From: an uncultured Oscillospiraceae bacterium | Lineage (GTDB): Bacteria > Bacillota > Clostridia > Oscillospirales > Oscillospiraceae | Length of the DNA stretch: 64,000 nucleotides | Direction of reading: 5' to 3' | Assembly (NCBI GenBank): GCA_944385095.1 | Contig: CALWVS010000001.1 | Span: 62,001-126,000, forward strand | In this document: positions 8,109-18,330 of the stretch, piece by piece | Layout of the letters: the number at the start of each line of letters is the position of its first letter | Position numbering within the stretch: position 1 is the stretch's first letter | The notes under the pieces: generated by a model | What the model saw: the letters and a program-made list of their open reading frames with translations, nothing else | What the model was told of the DNA's origin: nothing | Databases searched by the model: none | Translations under genes and position numbers: made by a program

Positions 8109-9836
8109 ATGTCCTATCAGGAAAATTACAGGAAATGGCTGGAAAGTGCTGCTCTATCTCAAGAGGAGAAAGCAGAGTTGCAGGCGATTGCCGGAGATGA
8201 GAAGGAAATCGAGTCCCGTTTCTTTGACCAGCTGGCATTTGGTACAGCTGGTTTGCGTGGTACCATGGGTGTGGGGCTGTATCGTATGAATATTCATGTC
8301 ATACGCCATGCCACTCAGGCTTTTGCACAGGTGATTCTTGCAGAGGGACAGGAGGCAGTCAAGCGTGGTGTAGCAGTTTGTTTTGATTGCCGCAACAATT
8401 CCGATGTGTTTGCCAAAGAAGCTGCCTGTGTGATGGCAGGCAATGGAATTCCTGTGCGGCTGTTTGAGTCTCTGCGTCCCACACCAGAGCTGTCTTTTGC
8501 AGTACGTGAGTATGGCTGCATTGCTGGAATCAATGTGACTGCCAGCCACAATCCCAAAGAATACAATGGCTATAAGGTTTACTGGCAGGATGGCGCACAA
8601 CTGCCTCCAAAACATGCCGATGAAGTGGCAAAGAAAATGCAGGAACTGGATGTTTTTGACTGTGTGAAGAAGATGGACTATGATGCCGCAGTGGCACAGG
8701 GTCTGATTACCATCATGGGGAAGGAGACAGATGAGAAGTTCCTTGCCAATGTAATGGAGCAGGTCAACGACAAGGCAGTTGTTGAGAAAATGGCAGATAC
8801 CTTTAAGATGGTATACACCCCATTCCACGGCACAGGCTATCAGCTGATTCCTGAAGCATTGAAGCGACTGGGAATGAAGCATGTCATCTGTGTGCCTGAG
8901 CAGATGGTGGTAGATGGTAATTTCCCCACTGTGGTATCTCCCAATCCAGAGAATCCAGAGGGATTTGAACTGGCTGTAAAGCTGGCTAAGGAACACAATG
9001 CAGATTTTATTCTTGGTTCTGACCCTGACGCGGACCGTGTGGGTATTATGGTGCGTACCAAAGAGGATGACTTTGTGGTGATTTCCGGCAATCAGACTGG
9101 TGTATTGCTGCTGGATTATCTCATTGGGGCAAAAAAGCGTACTGGAAAGATGCCAGAGAAACCGGTTGCCCTGAAAACCATTGTGACGACAGAAATGGCA
9201 CGTAAGGTAGCTGAGGTAAATGGGCTACAGTGCTATGATACCTTTACTGGCTTTAAGTTCCTGGCTGAGAAGAAGGACAAACTGGAAAATAACCATGAGG
9301 GGAAGGTTATTTTCGCCTATGAGGAGTCCTATGGCTATATGCTGGGAGACTATGTGAGAGATAAGGATGCCGTCTCTGCCTCTGTTGAGTTGACTGAGAT
9401 GGCGGCTTGGTATGCCTCTCAGGGTATGACCCTCTATGATGCATTGCAGGCACTGTTTGAAAAGTACGGGTATTATGGGGAAAAGACCCTGAATTTGGTG
9501 ATGCCTGGTCTGGATGGTTTGAAAAAGATGGCAGACCTGATGGCTGGGCTGAGGGCACATCCTCCGGTAGAAATTGCTGGTGTTGCCGTGAAGCAACAGA
9601 AGGACTATAAGGATGGCAGTGTGGTCACTGTGGCAGATGGCACCAAGGAGACTATGGAGCTGTCTGGCTCCAATGTACTGCGCTATGAGATGGTGGATGG
9701 CACCAGCCTGATTGTGCGTCCTTCTGGTACAGAGCCAAAGGTGAAAGTGTACATTCTGGCAAATGGAGAAAATAAATCCATCTGTGATGAAAAAGTGGCA
9801 AAGTATGCCGCTTGGGCTGAAAGTCTGAAGCAATAA
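8109..9836 (+). CDS. pgcA: Alpha-phosphoglucomutase / phosphomannomutase family enzyme
   Basis: The enzyme interconverts glucose-1-phosphate and glucose-6-phosphate. The 575-residue protein has the phosphoserine loop TASHNP (Ser146), the Mg-binding DPDADR (305-310), the sugar loop EESYGYM and the phosphate-binding RPSGTEPK near the C-terminus. Its length fits the Bacillus PgcA group of alpha-phosphoglucomutases. AGAGGAGG ends ten bases before ATG 8109; a closer ATG at 8100 abuts the site and is less likely. The product feeds the GlgC reaction encoded 6 kb downstream. It ends in a strong terminator. Confidence 0.93.
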   Translation: MSYQENYRKWLESAALSQEEKAELQAIAGDEKEIESRFFDQLAFGTAGLRGTMGVGLYRMNIHVIRHATQAFAQVILAEGQEAVKRGVAVCFDCRNNSDVFAKEAACVMAGNGIPVRLFESLRPTPELSFAVREYGCIAGINVTASHNPKEYNGYKVYWQDGAQLPPKHADEVAKKMQELDVFDCVKKMDYDAAVAQGLITIMGKETDEKFLANVMEQVNDKAVVEKMADTFKMVYTPFHGTGYQLIPEALKRLGMKHVICVPEQMVVDGNFPTVVSPNPENPEGFELAVKLAKEHNADFILGSDPDADRVGIMVRTKEDDFVVISGNQTGVLLLDYLIGAKKRTGKMPEKPVALKTIVTTEMARKVAEVNGLQCYDTFTGFKFLAEKKDKLENNHEGKVIFAYEESYGYMLGDYVRDKDAVSASVELTEMAAWYASQGMTLYDALQALFEKYGYYGEKTLNLVMPGLDGLKKMADLMAGLRAHPPVEIAGVAVKQQKDYKDGSVVTVADGTKETMELSGSNVLRYEMVDGTSLIVRPSGTEPKVKVYILANGENKSICDEKVAKYAAWAESLKQ

Positions 9837-9841
9837 CATAC

Positions 9842-9880
9842 AAAGGCTGCAACGGGCTGAGGGGTCGTTGCAGCCTTTTG
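9842..9880 (+). terminator. Intrinsic terminator behind pgcA
   Basis: A perfect 13-bp stem (AAAGGCTGCAACG / CGTTGCAGCCTTT) with an 11-base loop, ending in TTTT. Confidence 0.9.
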
Positions 9881-9914
9881 TCGCTCAAATGAATGGAATA
9901 TGGGGGGATTTTTC

Positions 9915-10850
9915 ATGCAGGAGGTGATTCTCAATATGCTTCCGCTCAGAGGGGACGAGCGGTTGGCATTTGAGGAGGCGATGCCGGATGCTGTGCATCT
10001 CTATGCACGCAGAAGCAATGTCACAGAGGAACAACTCTCTCAGGCTACGATTATTTTAGGCTGGCCAAAACCGGAGTGTGTACCCAAGGCAAGGAATCTG
10101 AAGTGGTTGCAGTCTTTGTGGGCTGGCACAGAGGAGTACGATGGGTATTTGCCCAAAGGTACATGGCTTACCAGTGCAGCAGGCTGTAACAGCCGTGGTG
10201 TGGCAGAGCATATGATTGCCAGTTTACTGGCACTATGCCGAAAACTGCCACTATATCGCGACAATCAACAGAACCATGTGTGGAAAGATATGGGTGATTT
10301 AAAAACCCTGACAGGTGCAACGGTTTTGGTGGTGGGAGCGGGAAATATAGGCTCCTGCTTTGCAGGCTTATGCAAGGCAATGGGGGCTGGGCAAACCATT
10401 GGATTGAAACGAACGGTCACTGGTCCCATGGATGGGTTTGACCAAGTGGAATCTATTTCTACACTGGAACAGTGGCTGCCTGTAGCAGATGTAGTTATGC
10501 TGTCACTGCCACACTCCAAACAGACCGAGGGATTGATGAATGCAGAGAACATTTTCAGAATGAAACAGGGGGCAATTTTGCTCAGTTGTGGTCGTGGCAG
10601 TGTACTGGATCAGGAGGCTTTAGCAGATGCGCTATGTTCAGGGCACCTGTGGGGTGCCGCTTTGGATGTGACAGAGCCGGAACCTCTGCCGTCTGAACAT
10701 CGTCTGTGGGATATACCAAATCTGTTGCTGACCCCTCATATTGCAGGGGGAATGCATCTGGATATGACACGGGTGAACTGTGTGCAACTGGCACTTGAAA
10801 ATCTGAAGCGATATACTGGTGGAAAGCCACTGAAAAACCGAGTACAATAG
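9915..10850 (+). CDS. D-isomer specific 2-hydroxyacid dehydrogenase family protein
   Basis: This 311-residue NAD(P)-dependent oxidoreductase has the Rossmann glycine motif VVGAGNIGS (about 140-148). It also has the family signature SCGRGSVLDQEAL, the catalytic Glu in VTEPEPLP and TPHIAGGM with the general-base His. The N-terminal half (LGWPKPECVPKARNLKWLQSLWAGTEEYD) is the substrate-binding part. The substrate is not evident; it could reduce glyoxylate, hydroxypyruvate or another 2-oxoacid. ATG 9915 follows GGGGGGA. It is flanked by terminators on both sides and is probably transcribed alone. Confidence 0.9.
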   Translation: MQEVILNMLPLRGDERLAFEEAMPDAVHLYARRSNVTEEQLSQATIILGWPKPECVPKARNLKWLQSLWAGTEEYDGYLPKGTWLTSAAGCNSRGVAEHMIASLLALCRKLPLYRDNQQNHVWKDMGDLKTLTGATVLVVGAGNIGSCFAGLCKAMGAGQTIGLKRTVTGPMDGFDQVESISTLEQWLPVADVVMLSLPHSKQTEGLMNAENIFRMKQGAILLSCGRGSVLDQEALADALCSGHLWGAALDVTEPEPLPSEHRLWDIPNLLLTPHIAGGMHLDMTRVNCVQLALENLKRYTGGKPLKNRVQ

Positions 10851-10853
10851 CAG

Positions 10854-10893
10854 AAGGGACTTCATCCGCAAAAAAGGGATGAAGTCCCTTTTC
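10854..10893 (+). terminator. Intrinsic terminator behind the hydroxyacid dehydrogenase
   Basis: A 14-bp stem (AAGGGACTTCATCC / GGATGAAGTCCCTT) around an A-rich loop, followed by TTCT. The A-rich run on the 5' side also makes it a fair terminator on the other strand. Confidence 0.85.
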
Positions 10894-11003
10894 TACATGT
10901 TTTGCAGAGAAAATATCGTATGCTATTGCTCTAAGCACATAAAAGACCGTCCTCCCGCATACACATGATATCAGAATATCCTGTATCTGAGGGAGGAAAC
11001 AAT

Positions 11004-12164
11004 ATGAAAAAGAATCTAGTGGCACTGATTCTCATGGCAGCACTGCTGTTGAGTACAGTGCAGGCTGTAGCGGTGCAACAACCAACACTGCCACTGTCAG
11101 CAGCATCTGCCCTACTTATGGAAAAAGAAAGTGGGCAGGTTTTGTATGAACAAAACAGTCAGGAACAGATGGAACCTGCCAGTGTAACCAAAATTATGAC
11201 ATTACTGCTGATTATGGAGGCATTACAGGAACAGCGCATTCACAAAGAAGATATGGTAACCATATCTGCCCATGCAGCAGGTATGGGTGGTTCTCAAGTC
11301 TATTTGGAGCAGGGAGAACAGATGAGTGTTCATGAACTGGTGAAGTGCATTACTGTGGTGTCAGGCAATGACGCAGCAGTGGCAATGGCAGAGTATTTGG
11401 CAGGCAGTGAAGAAGTGTTTGTGGAGCAGATGAACCAACGTGCCTTGGAGCTGGGGATGGTGAATACCCACTTTGTGAATTGTACGGGATTACCTGTAGA
11501 AGAGCATGTAACAACAGCCTATGATATTGCCCTGATGTCCAGAGAATTGATTTTGCATCATCCAGAAATTCAGGAGTATACCACTATCTGGATGGATTCC
11601 ATTCGGAATGGTGCATTTGGACTGACCAACACCAATCGACTGATTCATTCCTATCAAGGAGCCACTGGATTAAAAACAGGTTCTACTGACTCTGCACTCT
11701 ATTGTATGTCAGCCACAGCAGAGAGAGATGGTATGGAATTGATTGCGGTTATTATGAAGGCACCTACTTCAGCAGATCGGTTTCAGGATGCACAAAAACT
11801 GTTGGACTACGGTTTTGCAAGCTATCGTTTACAAGAGGTTTATCCAGACCAGCCTTTCGCACCAATTCCAGTACATCTGGGGACACAGGATTATATACAG
11901 CCTCAACTTGAAAAAACATGCAAGGTATTGATTAAAAATGGACAGGAGGAAAGCGTTACTAAAACTGTAACCGTTCAAAATGAAGTGTCTGCTCCCATTG
12001 CACAGGGAGAGAGTATTGGAACATTTCAGGTGTATGTGGATGGAATATTGTATGAGGAGATTCCCATTGTTTCCACTCAAAGTGTAGATAAAATTACTAT
12101 ATTTGGAATTTATCTCTCACTCTTGCAACAATTATTGTTGTGTGGTAATAATAGTTATAACTAG
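11004..12164 (+). CDS. D-alanyl-D-alanine carboxypeptidase (PBP5/DacF type)
   Basis: This secreted, low-molecular-weight penicillin-binding protein trims the terminal D-Ala from peptidoglycan stem peptides. The 386 residues start with a signal peptide (about 1-26, KKNLVALILMAALLLSTVQA). The three active-site motifs follow: SVTK (Ser60), SGN (120-122) and KTG (224-226). A beta-rich C-terminal domain follows. The last 25 residues (FGIYLSLLQQLLL) are hydrophobic and may anchor the protein to the membrane. GGGAGGA precedes ATG 11004. The in-frame ATG at 10965 would put a polar stretch before the signal peptide. Sporulation-specific DacF or vegetative DacA roles cannot be separated. Confidence 0.92.
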   Translation: MKKNLVALILMAALLLSTVQAVAVQQPTLPLSAASALLMEKESGQVLYEQNSQEQMEPASVTKIMTLLLIMEALQEQRIHKEDMVTISAHAAGMGGSQVYLEQGEQMSVHELVKCITVVSGNDAAVAMAEYLAGSEEVFVEQMNQRALELGMVNTHFVNCTGLPVEEHVTTAYDIALMSRELILHHPEIQEYTTIWMDSIRNGAFGLTNTNRLIHSYQGATGLKTGSTDSALYCMSATAERDGMELIAVIMKAPTSADRFQDAQKLLDYGFASYRLQEVYPDQPFAPIPVHLGTQDYIQPQLEKTCKVLIKNGQEESVTKTVTVQNEVSAPIAQGESIGTFQVYVDGILYEEIPIVSTQSVDKITIFGIYLSLLQQLLLCGNNSYN

Positions 12165-12227
12165 ATAAGTATAAAATCTCGCCCTGTACTTTTTCCTGTA
12201 AGAAAATTCAATTCCGATGCTTTTTAC

Positions 12228-12256
12228 TTGACGATGGCTGGGGTGTGTTGTATAAT
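12228..12256 (+). promoter_or_regulatory. Sigma-A promoter of the glycogen operon
   Basis: TTGACG, 17 bases, TATAAT, about 85 bases before glgB. It is the only clear promoter in the glgBCDA run. Confidence 0.8.
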
Positions 12257-12341
12257 TTATATAAATATTGAAAGGTCTGTTTTGTGCCGTTGGTGATAAT
12301 GAATGTAAAACGGGAAAAAAGGGGACGAGGTGATCTCATTG

Positions 12342-14378
12342 GTGAAATATGATACAAAAATAAGCGAGTATGATTTGTTTTTAGAATTGGAAGCATTTTC
12401 AGAGGGCAGGAGCTGTCATGCGTGGCGTTGCTTTGGTGCACATCCCGGTGAGCAGGATGGACAGGCTGGCTATGTGTTTCGGGTTTGGGCACCCAATGCA
12501 AAAAAAGTGTGTGTGTTTGGTGACTTTAATGGCTGGAACGAGACTTCCCATCCTTTGGAAAGTTTAGAGGGTGGTATCTGGCAGGGATTTATTGCTGGAT
12601 TGAAGCAGTATGATACGTATAAATATGCGGTATTTGCACAGGATGGTACTATGGTAGCCAAGGCGGACCCCTATGCGTTTCATGCTGAGACCAGACCAGG
12701 CAACGCCTCCAAAATCTATGATTTAAATCCATATCCTTGGGGAGACGGAAGTTGGATGAGCTATCGTGCTGCCAATCCCCCCTATCAACGTCCTATGAAC
12801 ATCTATGAGTGCCATCTGGGTTCATGGCGGAGAACAGGAGAAGGTGATTTTCTCTCCTATCGGGATACAGCACAGTATCTGGTGCCCTATGTGAAAGAAA
12901 TGGGATTTACTCATGTGGAGTTAATGCCTGTTATGGAGCATCCTCTGGATGCCTCTTGGGGCTATCAGGTGACGGGGTATTTTGCTGCCACCAGTCGGTT
13001 TGGTACCCCAGATGATCTAAAGTATCTGATTGACCAGCTTCATCAGGCTGGAATTGGTGTGATTTTGGATTGGGTTCCCGCTCATTTTCCACGGGATGCC
13101 TTTGGTCTTTACCACTTTGATGGTGGTCCCACCTATGAGTATGCAGATGCCCGAAAGGGAGAACATCCAGACTGGGGCACACAGGTATTTGATCTGGGCA
13201 GAAATGAGGTGCGTTCTTTCCTGTTCTCTAATGCCATGTTCTGGTTGGAGGAATACCATGCTGATGGTCTGAGAGTAGATGCGGTTTCCTCTATGCTGTA
13301 TCTGGATTATGGACGTCAGGATGGACAGTGGATGCCCAATATTCACGGTGGAAAAGAGAATTTAGAGGCCATTGAATTTTTCCAGAAACTGAATACCGCC
13401 ATTTTTGCAGCACACCCTGACATTTTAATGATTGCTGAGGAATCGACTGCATGGCCAAAGGTGACACATCCTGTGGATGATGGTGGACTGGGCTTCAACT
13501 TTAAGTGGAATATGGGATGGATGAATGATATCTGTCACTATATCAAGCTGGACCCCTATTTCCGTCAGTTCAATCACCATGATATTACCTTCTCTCTGAT
13601 GTATGCCTTCTCTGAGAACTACATTCTGCCTCTGTCCCATGATGAAGTAGTACATATGAAAGGGTCCTTCTTGGGTAAGATGCCAGGAGAGAACAAGGAA
13701 AAGTTTGCAGGTGTCAGAGCATTCTATACCTATATGCTCACACATCCAGGCAAGAAGCTCTCCTTTATGGGTGCTGAATTGGGGCAGTGGAATGAATGGC
13801 ACTATGAGTATTCTCTGGACTGGCATTTGCTCCAGTATGAGCAGCACCGCCAGATTCACCAATTCTTCAAAGCTGCTAATGCCATGTATTTGGAGGAACC
13901 CTCTCTCTGGGAGCAGGACAACTCTTGGCAGGGCTTCCAATGGCTGTGTGCAGATGACCATACTGCCAATACAGTGGCATTTTTGCGCTGGGATTGTCAG
14001 GGAAAGCCCCTTGTCGTGGTAGCAAACTTTTCTCCCAACCACAGAAAGGGATATTGTGTGGGCGTTCCATTTGCTGGCACATGGACCCCGATTTTCAATA
14101 CAGATAACCCAGAATATGGTGGAGATGGACTGGGGGATACTGCTCCAGTTAAGACAACGTATAACCCATGTCATGGGCAGGAGCAGTCTATGATTATTGA
14201 TTTGCCACCCATGTCTGTTATGATTTATCGCTGTACTCGTCGTAATCCACCTAGAAAGAAATCTGTGGCAACGCAGGAAAAGACAGGTGAGAAAAAAGTA
14301 GCAACGGCGAAGAAAAAAACCACTTCTACAAAGTCTACAACCAAGACAACCCGAGCCAAAAAGGCAGAAAAAGCGTGA
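12342..14378 (+). CDS. glgB: 1,4-alpha-glucan branching enzyme with lysine-rich C-terminal tail
   Basis: The enzyme forms alpha-1,6 branches in glycogen. A CBM48 domain (FRVWAPNAKKVCVFGDFNGW) is followed by a GH13 barrel with the nucleophile Asp313 (DGLRVDAVSS), the acid/base Glu366 (IAEEST) and Asp434 (LPLSHDEVV). The start GTG 12342 is preceded by GAGGTGATC, a nine-base match to 16S anti-SD, nine bases away. GTG 12330 would add four residues. After the usual end of the enzyme, residues 634-678 form a Lys/Thr/Ala tail with 13 lysines in 45 residues, like bacterial histone H1-type tails. It is first in the glgBCDA cluster. Confidence 0.96.
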   Translation: MKYDTKISEYDLFLELEAFSEGRSCHAWRCFGAHPGEQDGQAGYVFRVWAPNAKKVCVFGDFNGWNETSHPLESLEGGIWQGFIAGLKQYDTYKYAVFAQDGTMVAKADPYAFHAETRPGNASKIYDLNPYPWGDGSWMSYRAANPPYQRPMNIYECHLGSWRRTGEGDFLSYRDTAQYLVPYVKEMGFTHVELMPVMEHPLDASWGYQVTGYFAATSRFGTPDDLKYLIDQLHQAGIGVILDWVPAHFPRDAFGLYHFDGGPTYEYADARKGEHPDWGTQVFDLGRNEVRSFLFSNAMFWLEEYHADGLRVDAVSSMLYLDYGRQDGQWMPNIHGGKENLEAIEFFQKLNTAIFAAHPDILMIAEESTAWPKVTHPVDDGGLGFNFKWNMGWMNDICHYIKLDPYFRQFNHHDITFSLMYAFSENYILPLSHDEVVHMKGSFLGKMPGENKEKFAGVRAFYTYMLTHPGKKLSFMGAELGQWNEWHYEYSLDWHLLQYEQHRQIHQFFKAANAMYLEEPSLWEQDNSWQGFQWLCADDHTANTVAFLRWDCQGKPLVVVANFSPNHRKGYCVGVPFAGTWTPIFNTDNPEYGGDGLGDTAPVKTTYNPCHGQEQSMIIDLPPMSVMIYRCTRRNPPRKKSVATQEKTGEKKVATAKKKTTSTKSTTKTTRAKKAEKA

Positions 14379-14429
14379 GCAGACATTCTGTGTGCGATTG
14401 TTTAACATACATCTTGAGGTGAAGAAGAA

Positions 14430-15644
14430 ATGAAGAAAGAAGTTGTGGCCATGCTGTTGGCAGGCGGACAGGGAAGCCGTCTTTATGCACTGACCAGCCA
14501 TGTGGCAAAACCAGCTGTTCCATTTGGGGGAAAGTATCGCATTATTGATTTTCCTCTCTCCAACTGTGCAAATTCCGGGATTGATACCGTGGGTGTGCTG
14601 ACTCAGTATCGTCCTTTGGAGTTGAACAGCTATATCGGATCTGGTCAGCCTTGGGACCTGGACCGCTCTGATGGCGGGGTACATATTCTCCCGCCTTACA
14701 TGAGAGAGGGAGATCAAGGTACATGGTATAAGGGAACAGCCAATGCGATTTATCAGAATATTGGTTTCCTGGATCTCTATGACCCTGAGTATGTGGTAAT
14801 TCTGTCTGGTGACCATATCTACAAAATGGACTATGCAGATATGGTGGACCTACATAAAAAAACAGGGGCAGCATGTACCATCTCCGTCCTTGAGGTGACC
14901 ATGGAGGAGGCCACACGCTTTGGTATTATGAACGTAGATGAGACAGACCGCGTCTACGAGTTTGAAGAGAAGCCAAAACAGCCCAAAAGTAATCTGGCCT
15001 CTATGGGTATTTATGTCTTTACCTGGTCCAAATTGCGTCAATATCTTATAGATGATGAGGCAGACCCCACTTCTTCCAATGATTTTGGCAAGAATATTAT
15101 CCCCAGAATGTTAGATGCCAATGAAATCATGATGGCATATCGTTTCCAGGGCTACTGGAAGGATGTGGGTACCATTGACTCTCTGTGGGATGCCAATATG
15201 GATATGCTGGCAATTAAGAATGAAAAAGGGATTAACCCATATGATCCCTCCTGGCCCATTTATTCCCGCACTCCCATTCGTCCCCCCCATGTGACTGGAG
15301 AACATGCAAAGCTGTCCCACTCACTGGTAACAGGTGGCTGCAAAATTGATGGTGTGGTGGAAAATTCTGTGCTGTTCCACTCTGTTGTAGTGGAAGAAGG
15401 GGCAGATGTCCAGTATTCCATTTTGATGCCTGGTACTGTGGTGAAAAAAGGTGCAAAAGTGGCTTATTCCATTGTGGCAGAAGGTGCTGTGATTGGAGAA
15501 GATGCTGTAGTGGGAGCTCCCCCCTCTGATGAACCAGATTGGGGTATTGCAGTTGTTGCTGGTGGTGTAAAGATTGGGGATAAGGCTGTGGTCAAGCCCC
15601 ATGCTATGATTCGGGAAGATGTAAAGGGAGGTGAGCAGGCATGA
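14430..15644 (+). CDS. glgC: Glucose-1-phosphate adenylyltransferase, catalytic subunit
   Basis: It makes ADP-glucose from ATP and glucose-1-phosphate, the controlled step of glycogen synthesis. The 404 residues hold the pyrophosphorylase loop [13 protein letters not shown] near residue 11. [10 protein letters not shown] and FEEKPKQP (sugar-phosphate Lys) follow, then a left-handed beta-helix from about 290. It lies 51 bases after glgB, and its last four bases overlap glgD (ATGA). In Firmicutes GlgC pairs with GlgD to form the active heteromer, and this arrangement fits. Confidence 0.97.
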   Translation: MKKEVVAMLLAGGQGSRLYALTSHVAKPAVPFGGKYRIIDFPLSNCANSGIDTVGVLTQYRPLELNSYIGSGQPWDLDRSDGGVHILPPYMREGDQGTWYKGTANAIYQNIGFLDLYDPEYVVILSGDHIYKMDYADMVDLHKKTGAACTISVLEVTMEEATRFGIMNVDETDRVYEFEEKPKQPKSNLASMGIYVFTWSKLRQYLIDDEADPTSSNDFGKNIIPRMLDANEIMMAYRFQGYWKDVGTIDSLWDANMDMLAIKNEKGINPYDPSWPIYSRTPIRPPHVTGEHAKLSHSLVTGGCKIDGVVENSVLFHSVVVEEGADVQYSILMPGTVVKKGAKVAYSIVAEGAVIGEDAVVGAPPSDEPDWGIAVVAGGVKIGDKAVVKPHAMIREDVKGGEQA

Positions 15645-16753
15645 AGAATTTACATGGAATTATCTTTGCCTGTCGCTCAGATGCAAACTTGGGAGAGCTG
15701 ACTCGTCCCAGAAATACTTGTTCTTTGCCTTATGGTGGACGTTATCGTCTGATTGATTTTATGTTGTCCAACTATGTCAATGCAGGGATTACAGATGTGG
15801 GTATCATCGTTCATGAGAGTTATCAGTCTCTGCTGGATCATGTTGGGTCTGGTAAGGACTGGGAGTTGAGTCGGACTCATGGCGGTTTGAGAATTTTACC
15901 TCCCTTTGGCTATGCTGAGCGCGGCGGAGAGTATCGTGGTGATATGGATGCGCTGGAAGGTGTTGCAGACTATCTGGAAAACATCCGTCAGGAGCATGTC
16001 ATTTTGGCATGGGGTGATATGGCAGTAAATCTGCCTGTGGCAGATATCTACCGCAGACATATTGAAACAGGCGCAGATGTGACTATGGTGTGTACACCCA
16101 CACTGAAAGGGGCACCACGGTTCTCTGAATATGTAAAAGTAAACGAGGAAGGACGGGTGACAGAACTGTCTGTCCATCCTGTAGCAGCAGACCAAGCGTT
16201 GGAGAGCTTGGAAATCTATGTGATTTCAAAGAAACTGTTACTGGATTTGGTGAACTACTGCTCCGCCCATGATATTTATCAGTTTAGCCGTGGTGTACTT
16301 CAACCCAGACTGAAGGAATTGAAGTTGATGAGTTATATCCATGAGGGGTATGTGGCCCGTTTCCAGTCTGTGGCTGGCTACTATGACCATTCTATGGAAT
16401 TGTTGGAGCCACAGGTGTATGGGGAACTGTTTAATTTGGATAGACCAGTTCGCACCAAGGACCGTTCTAGTTGCCCTACATACTATGGACCAGATGCAAA
16501 ATCCAACCATTCACTGGTGGCAGATGGCTGTATCATTGAGGGTGAAGTAGAGAATTCTATTATCTCTCGTGGGGTTGTGATTGAGAAGGGGGCAAAAGTG
16601 ACCAACAGTGTGTTGATGCAAAATACTGTTGTCAAGAGTGGAGCATCCCTTGCCTATGTGATTACAGACAAAGATGTGTTGGTCAATGAGGACAGAATGT
16701 TGATGGGACACGCCACCTATCCTCTGGCGATTGCAAAGGGTTCTGTCGTTTAA
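15641..16753 (+). CDS. glgD: Glucose-1-phosphate adenylyltransferase subunit GlgD
   Basis: This 370-residue paralogue of GlgC is thought to be the regulatory subunit that raises GlgC activity. It keeps the fold, the [11 protein letters not shown] motif and the C-terminal beta-helix repeats ([20 protein letters not shown]). It lacks the catalytic GGxGxRL loop, which here reads [11 protein letters not shown], so it is probably inactive alone. It overlaps glgC by 4 bases, so translation is coupled and a matched subunit ratio is likely. Confidence 0.95.
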   Translation: MKNLHGIIFACRSDANLGELTRPRNTCSLPYGGRYRLIDFMLSNYVNAGITDVGIIVHESYQSLLDHVGSGKDWELSRTHGGLRILPPFGYAERGGEYRGDMDALEGVADYLENIRQEHVILAWGDMAVNLPVADIYRRHIETGADVTMVCTPTLKGAPRFSEYVKVNEEGRVTELSVHPVAADQALESLEIYVISKKLLLDLVNYCSAHDIYQFSRGVLQPRLKELKLMSYIHEGYVARFQSVAGYYDHSMELLEPQVYGELFNLDRPVRTKDRSSCPTYYGPDAKSNHSLVADGCIIEGEVENSIISRGVVIEKGAKVTNSVLMQNTVVKSGASLAYVITDKDVLVNEDRMLMGHATYPLAIAKGSVV

Positions 16754-16774
16754 AAAGAAGTTGTGATGGAATGA

Positions 16775-16810
16775 TGTGCCGAGAGGGGAGTATGACTTCC
16801 CATCGGCACA
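16775..16810 (+). other. Stem-loop between glgD and glgA
   Basis: TGTGCCGA pairs with TCGGCACA (8 bp), with a nested GGGAG/CTTCCC stem inside. No T-run follows, so it is not a standard terminator. It may stabilise or process the mRNA between glgD and glgA. Confidence 0.5.
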
Positions 16811-16861
16811 GTTTCCAATGTTTGAATGGCTGTGTGAGACATAGAAAGGGGAATTGTTGGT

Positions 16862-18292
16862 ATGAAAATTTTATTTGCTGCCTCTGAGGTGGCTCCGTTT
16901 ATTAAAACAGGTGGGCTTGCAGATGTGGCAGGCTCTCTCCCAAATGCACTTGCGAAGGCTGGTCATGAAGTGGCAGTCATTTTGCCACTTTATGAGGGAA
17001 TCAGTGGGGAATGGCGCAGCCAGATGACATTTTTAAAATATTTCAATGTAACATTGTCTTGGCGTCAGGTCTACTGTGGTGTATTCCAGTTGGAGCGGGA
17101 TGGTGTACTCTATTGGTTTGTAGACAATGAGTATTACTTCAAACGCTGGCAGCTCTATGGTCATTTTGATGACTGTGAGCGGTTTGCCTATTTTTCCCGT
17201 GCTGTGATTGAGGTGCCAGGGCAGCTTGACTGGGCACCTGATATCATCCACTGCAATGACTGGCAGACAGCACTGGTTCCAGTCTACCTGTTAGAGGACC
17301 GGTATCGTATTCCACAGCTTGCCAATGCAAAGACAGTATTTACCATTCACAATATTGAGTATCAGGGTCGCTATGGTGATCAAGTACTGGAAGATGTAAT
17401 TGGTTTGGGACGAAACTACTTTAATGAGGGAATGCTGGCGTTCCACGATGATGTCAACCTGATGAAGGGAGCCATTATGGCTTCTAACTTTGTGACCACT
17501 GTGTCCCCCACCTATGCACAGGAACTGCGTACCCCCTTCTATGCACACGGACTGGATGGCATTATCAACCAGCAGAGTGGAAAATTGCAGGGTATTTTGA
17601 ATGGAATTGATATGGATTTCTATGACCCTGCCAAACGGACTGGACTTGCCGCCAATTTCAACATTAAGACACTGAAAAAAGGTAAAGCCGCCTGCAAACA
17701 GGCACTTCAGCGTGCAGTGGGACTGAATGAGGACCCCAATGTGCCCATCATTGCCTGTGTCTCTCGTCTGGTGGGGCATAAGGGCTTTTCTATGGTCACA
17801 GATGTACTCAACAACATTATGGAGCAAAATGTTCAGATGGTGGTATTGGGTACTGGTGACTGGCAGTATGAGGAGGCATTCCGCCATGCACAGTGGCAAT
17901 ATCCAGGACGTTTTTCTGCGCAGCTTACTTATTCTGGTCCCCTGTCTGAGCAAATTTATGCAGGTGCAGATATGTTCCTGATGCCCTCTGTCAGTGAGCC
18001 ATGTGGTTTAAGTCAGATGATTGCCATGCGGTTTGGCACCTTGCCCATTGTCCGTGAAACAGGCGGACTAAAGGATACTGTGTTCCCCTATAACCGGTTT
18101 GAGGGAACAGGTCGTGGATTTACCTTTGCGGACATCAATGCCTATGATATGCTTTGGGTGATTCGTGAGGCCATTGGATTGTACTATAACAATCAGGAGG
18201 CATGGGTCAGCATGCAGAAGGAAGGCATGACTGCTGACTTTAGCTGGAATCAGTCTGCGCAAGAATATCTGAAGATTTATCAGAGAATTTAA
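16862..18292 (+). CDS. glgA: Glycogen synthase (ADP-glucose dependent)
   Basis: This GT5 enzyme extends alpha-1,4-glucan chains from ADP-glucose. The 476 residues include the KTGGLADVAGSLP motif near the N-terminus, which binds ADP-glucose. HCNDWQTAL and TIHNIEYQG follow, then a GT-B second domain with SRLVGHKGF, and PSVSEPCGLSQMIAMRFGT near the C-terminus. AAAGGGG precedes the ATG. It lies 108 bases after glgD, with a stem-loop between, and ends the operon at a strong terminator. Confidence 0.97.
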   Translation: MKILFAASEVAPFIKTGGLADVAGSLPNALAKAGHEVAVILPLYEGISGEWRSQMTFLKYFNVTLSWRQVYCGVFQLERDGVLYWFVDNEYYFKRWQLYGHFDDCERFAYFSRAVIEVPGQLDWAPDIIHCNDWQTALVPVYLLEDRYRIPQLANAKTVFTIHNIEYQGRYGDQVLEDVIGLGRNYFNEGMLAFHDDVNLMKGAIMASNFVTTVSPTYAQELRTPFYAHGLDGIINQQSGKLQGILNGIDMDFYDPAKRTGLAANFNIKTLKKGKAACKQALQRAVGLNEDPNVPIIACVSRLVGHKGFSMVTDVLNNIMEQNVQMVVLGTGDWQYEEAFRHAQWQYPGRFSAQLTYSGPLSEQIYAGADMFLMPSVSEPCGLSQMIAMRFGTLPIVRETGGLKDTVFPYNRFEGTGRGFTFADINAYDMLWVIREAIGLYYNNQEAWVSMQKEGMTADFSWNQSAQEYLKIYQRI

Positions 18293-18330
18293 CAAAATAT
18301 CAAAGAATTGTTTTCAAAAGTGTAGTCCAT

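Noticed and set aside
13425..14816. Minus-strand frame across the glgB-glgC junction
   Set aside because: It crosses two well-supported genes and their gap, has no conserved motifs and is poor in start signals.
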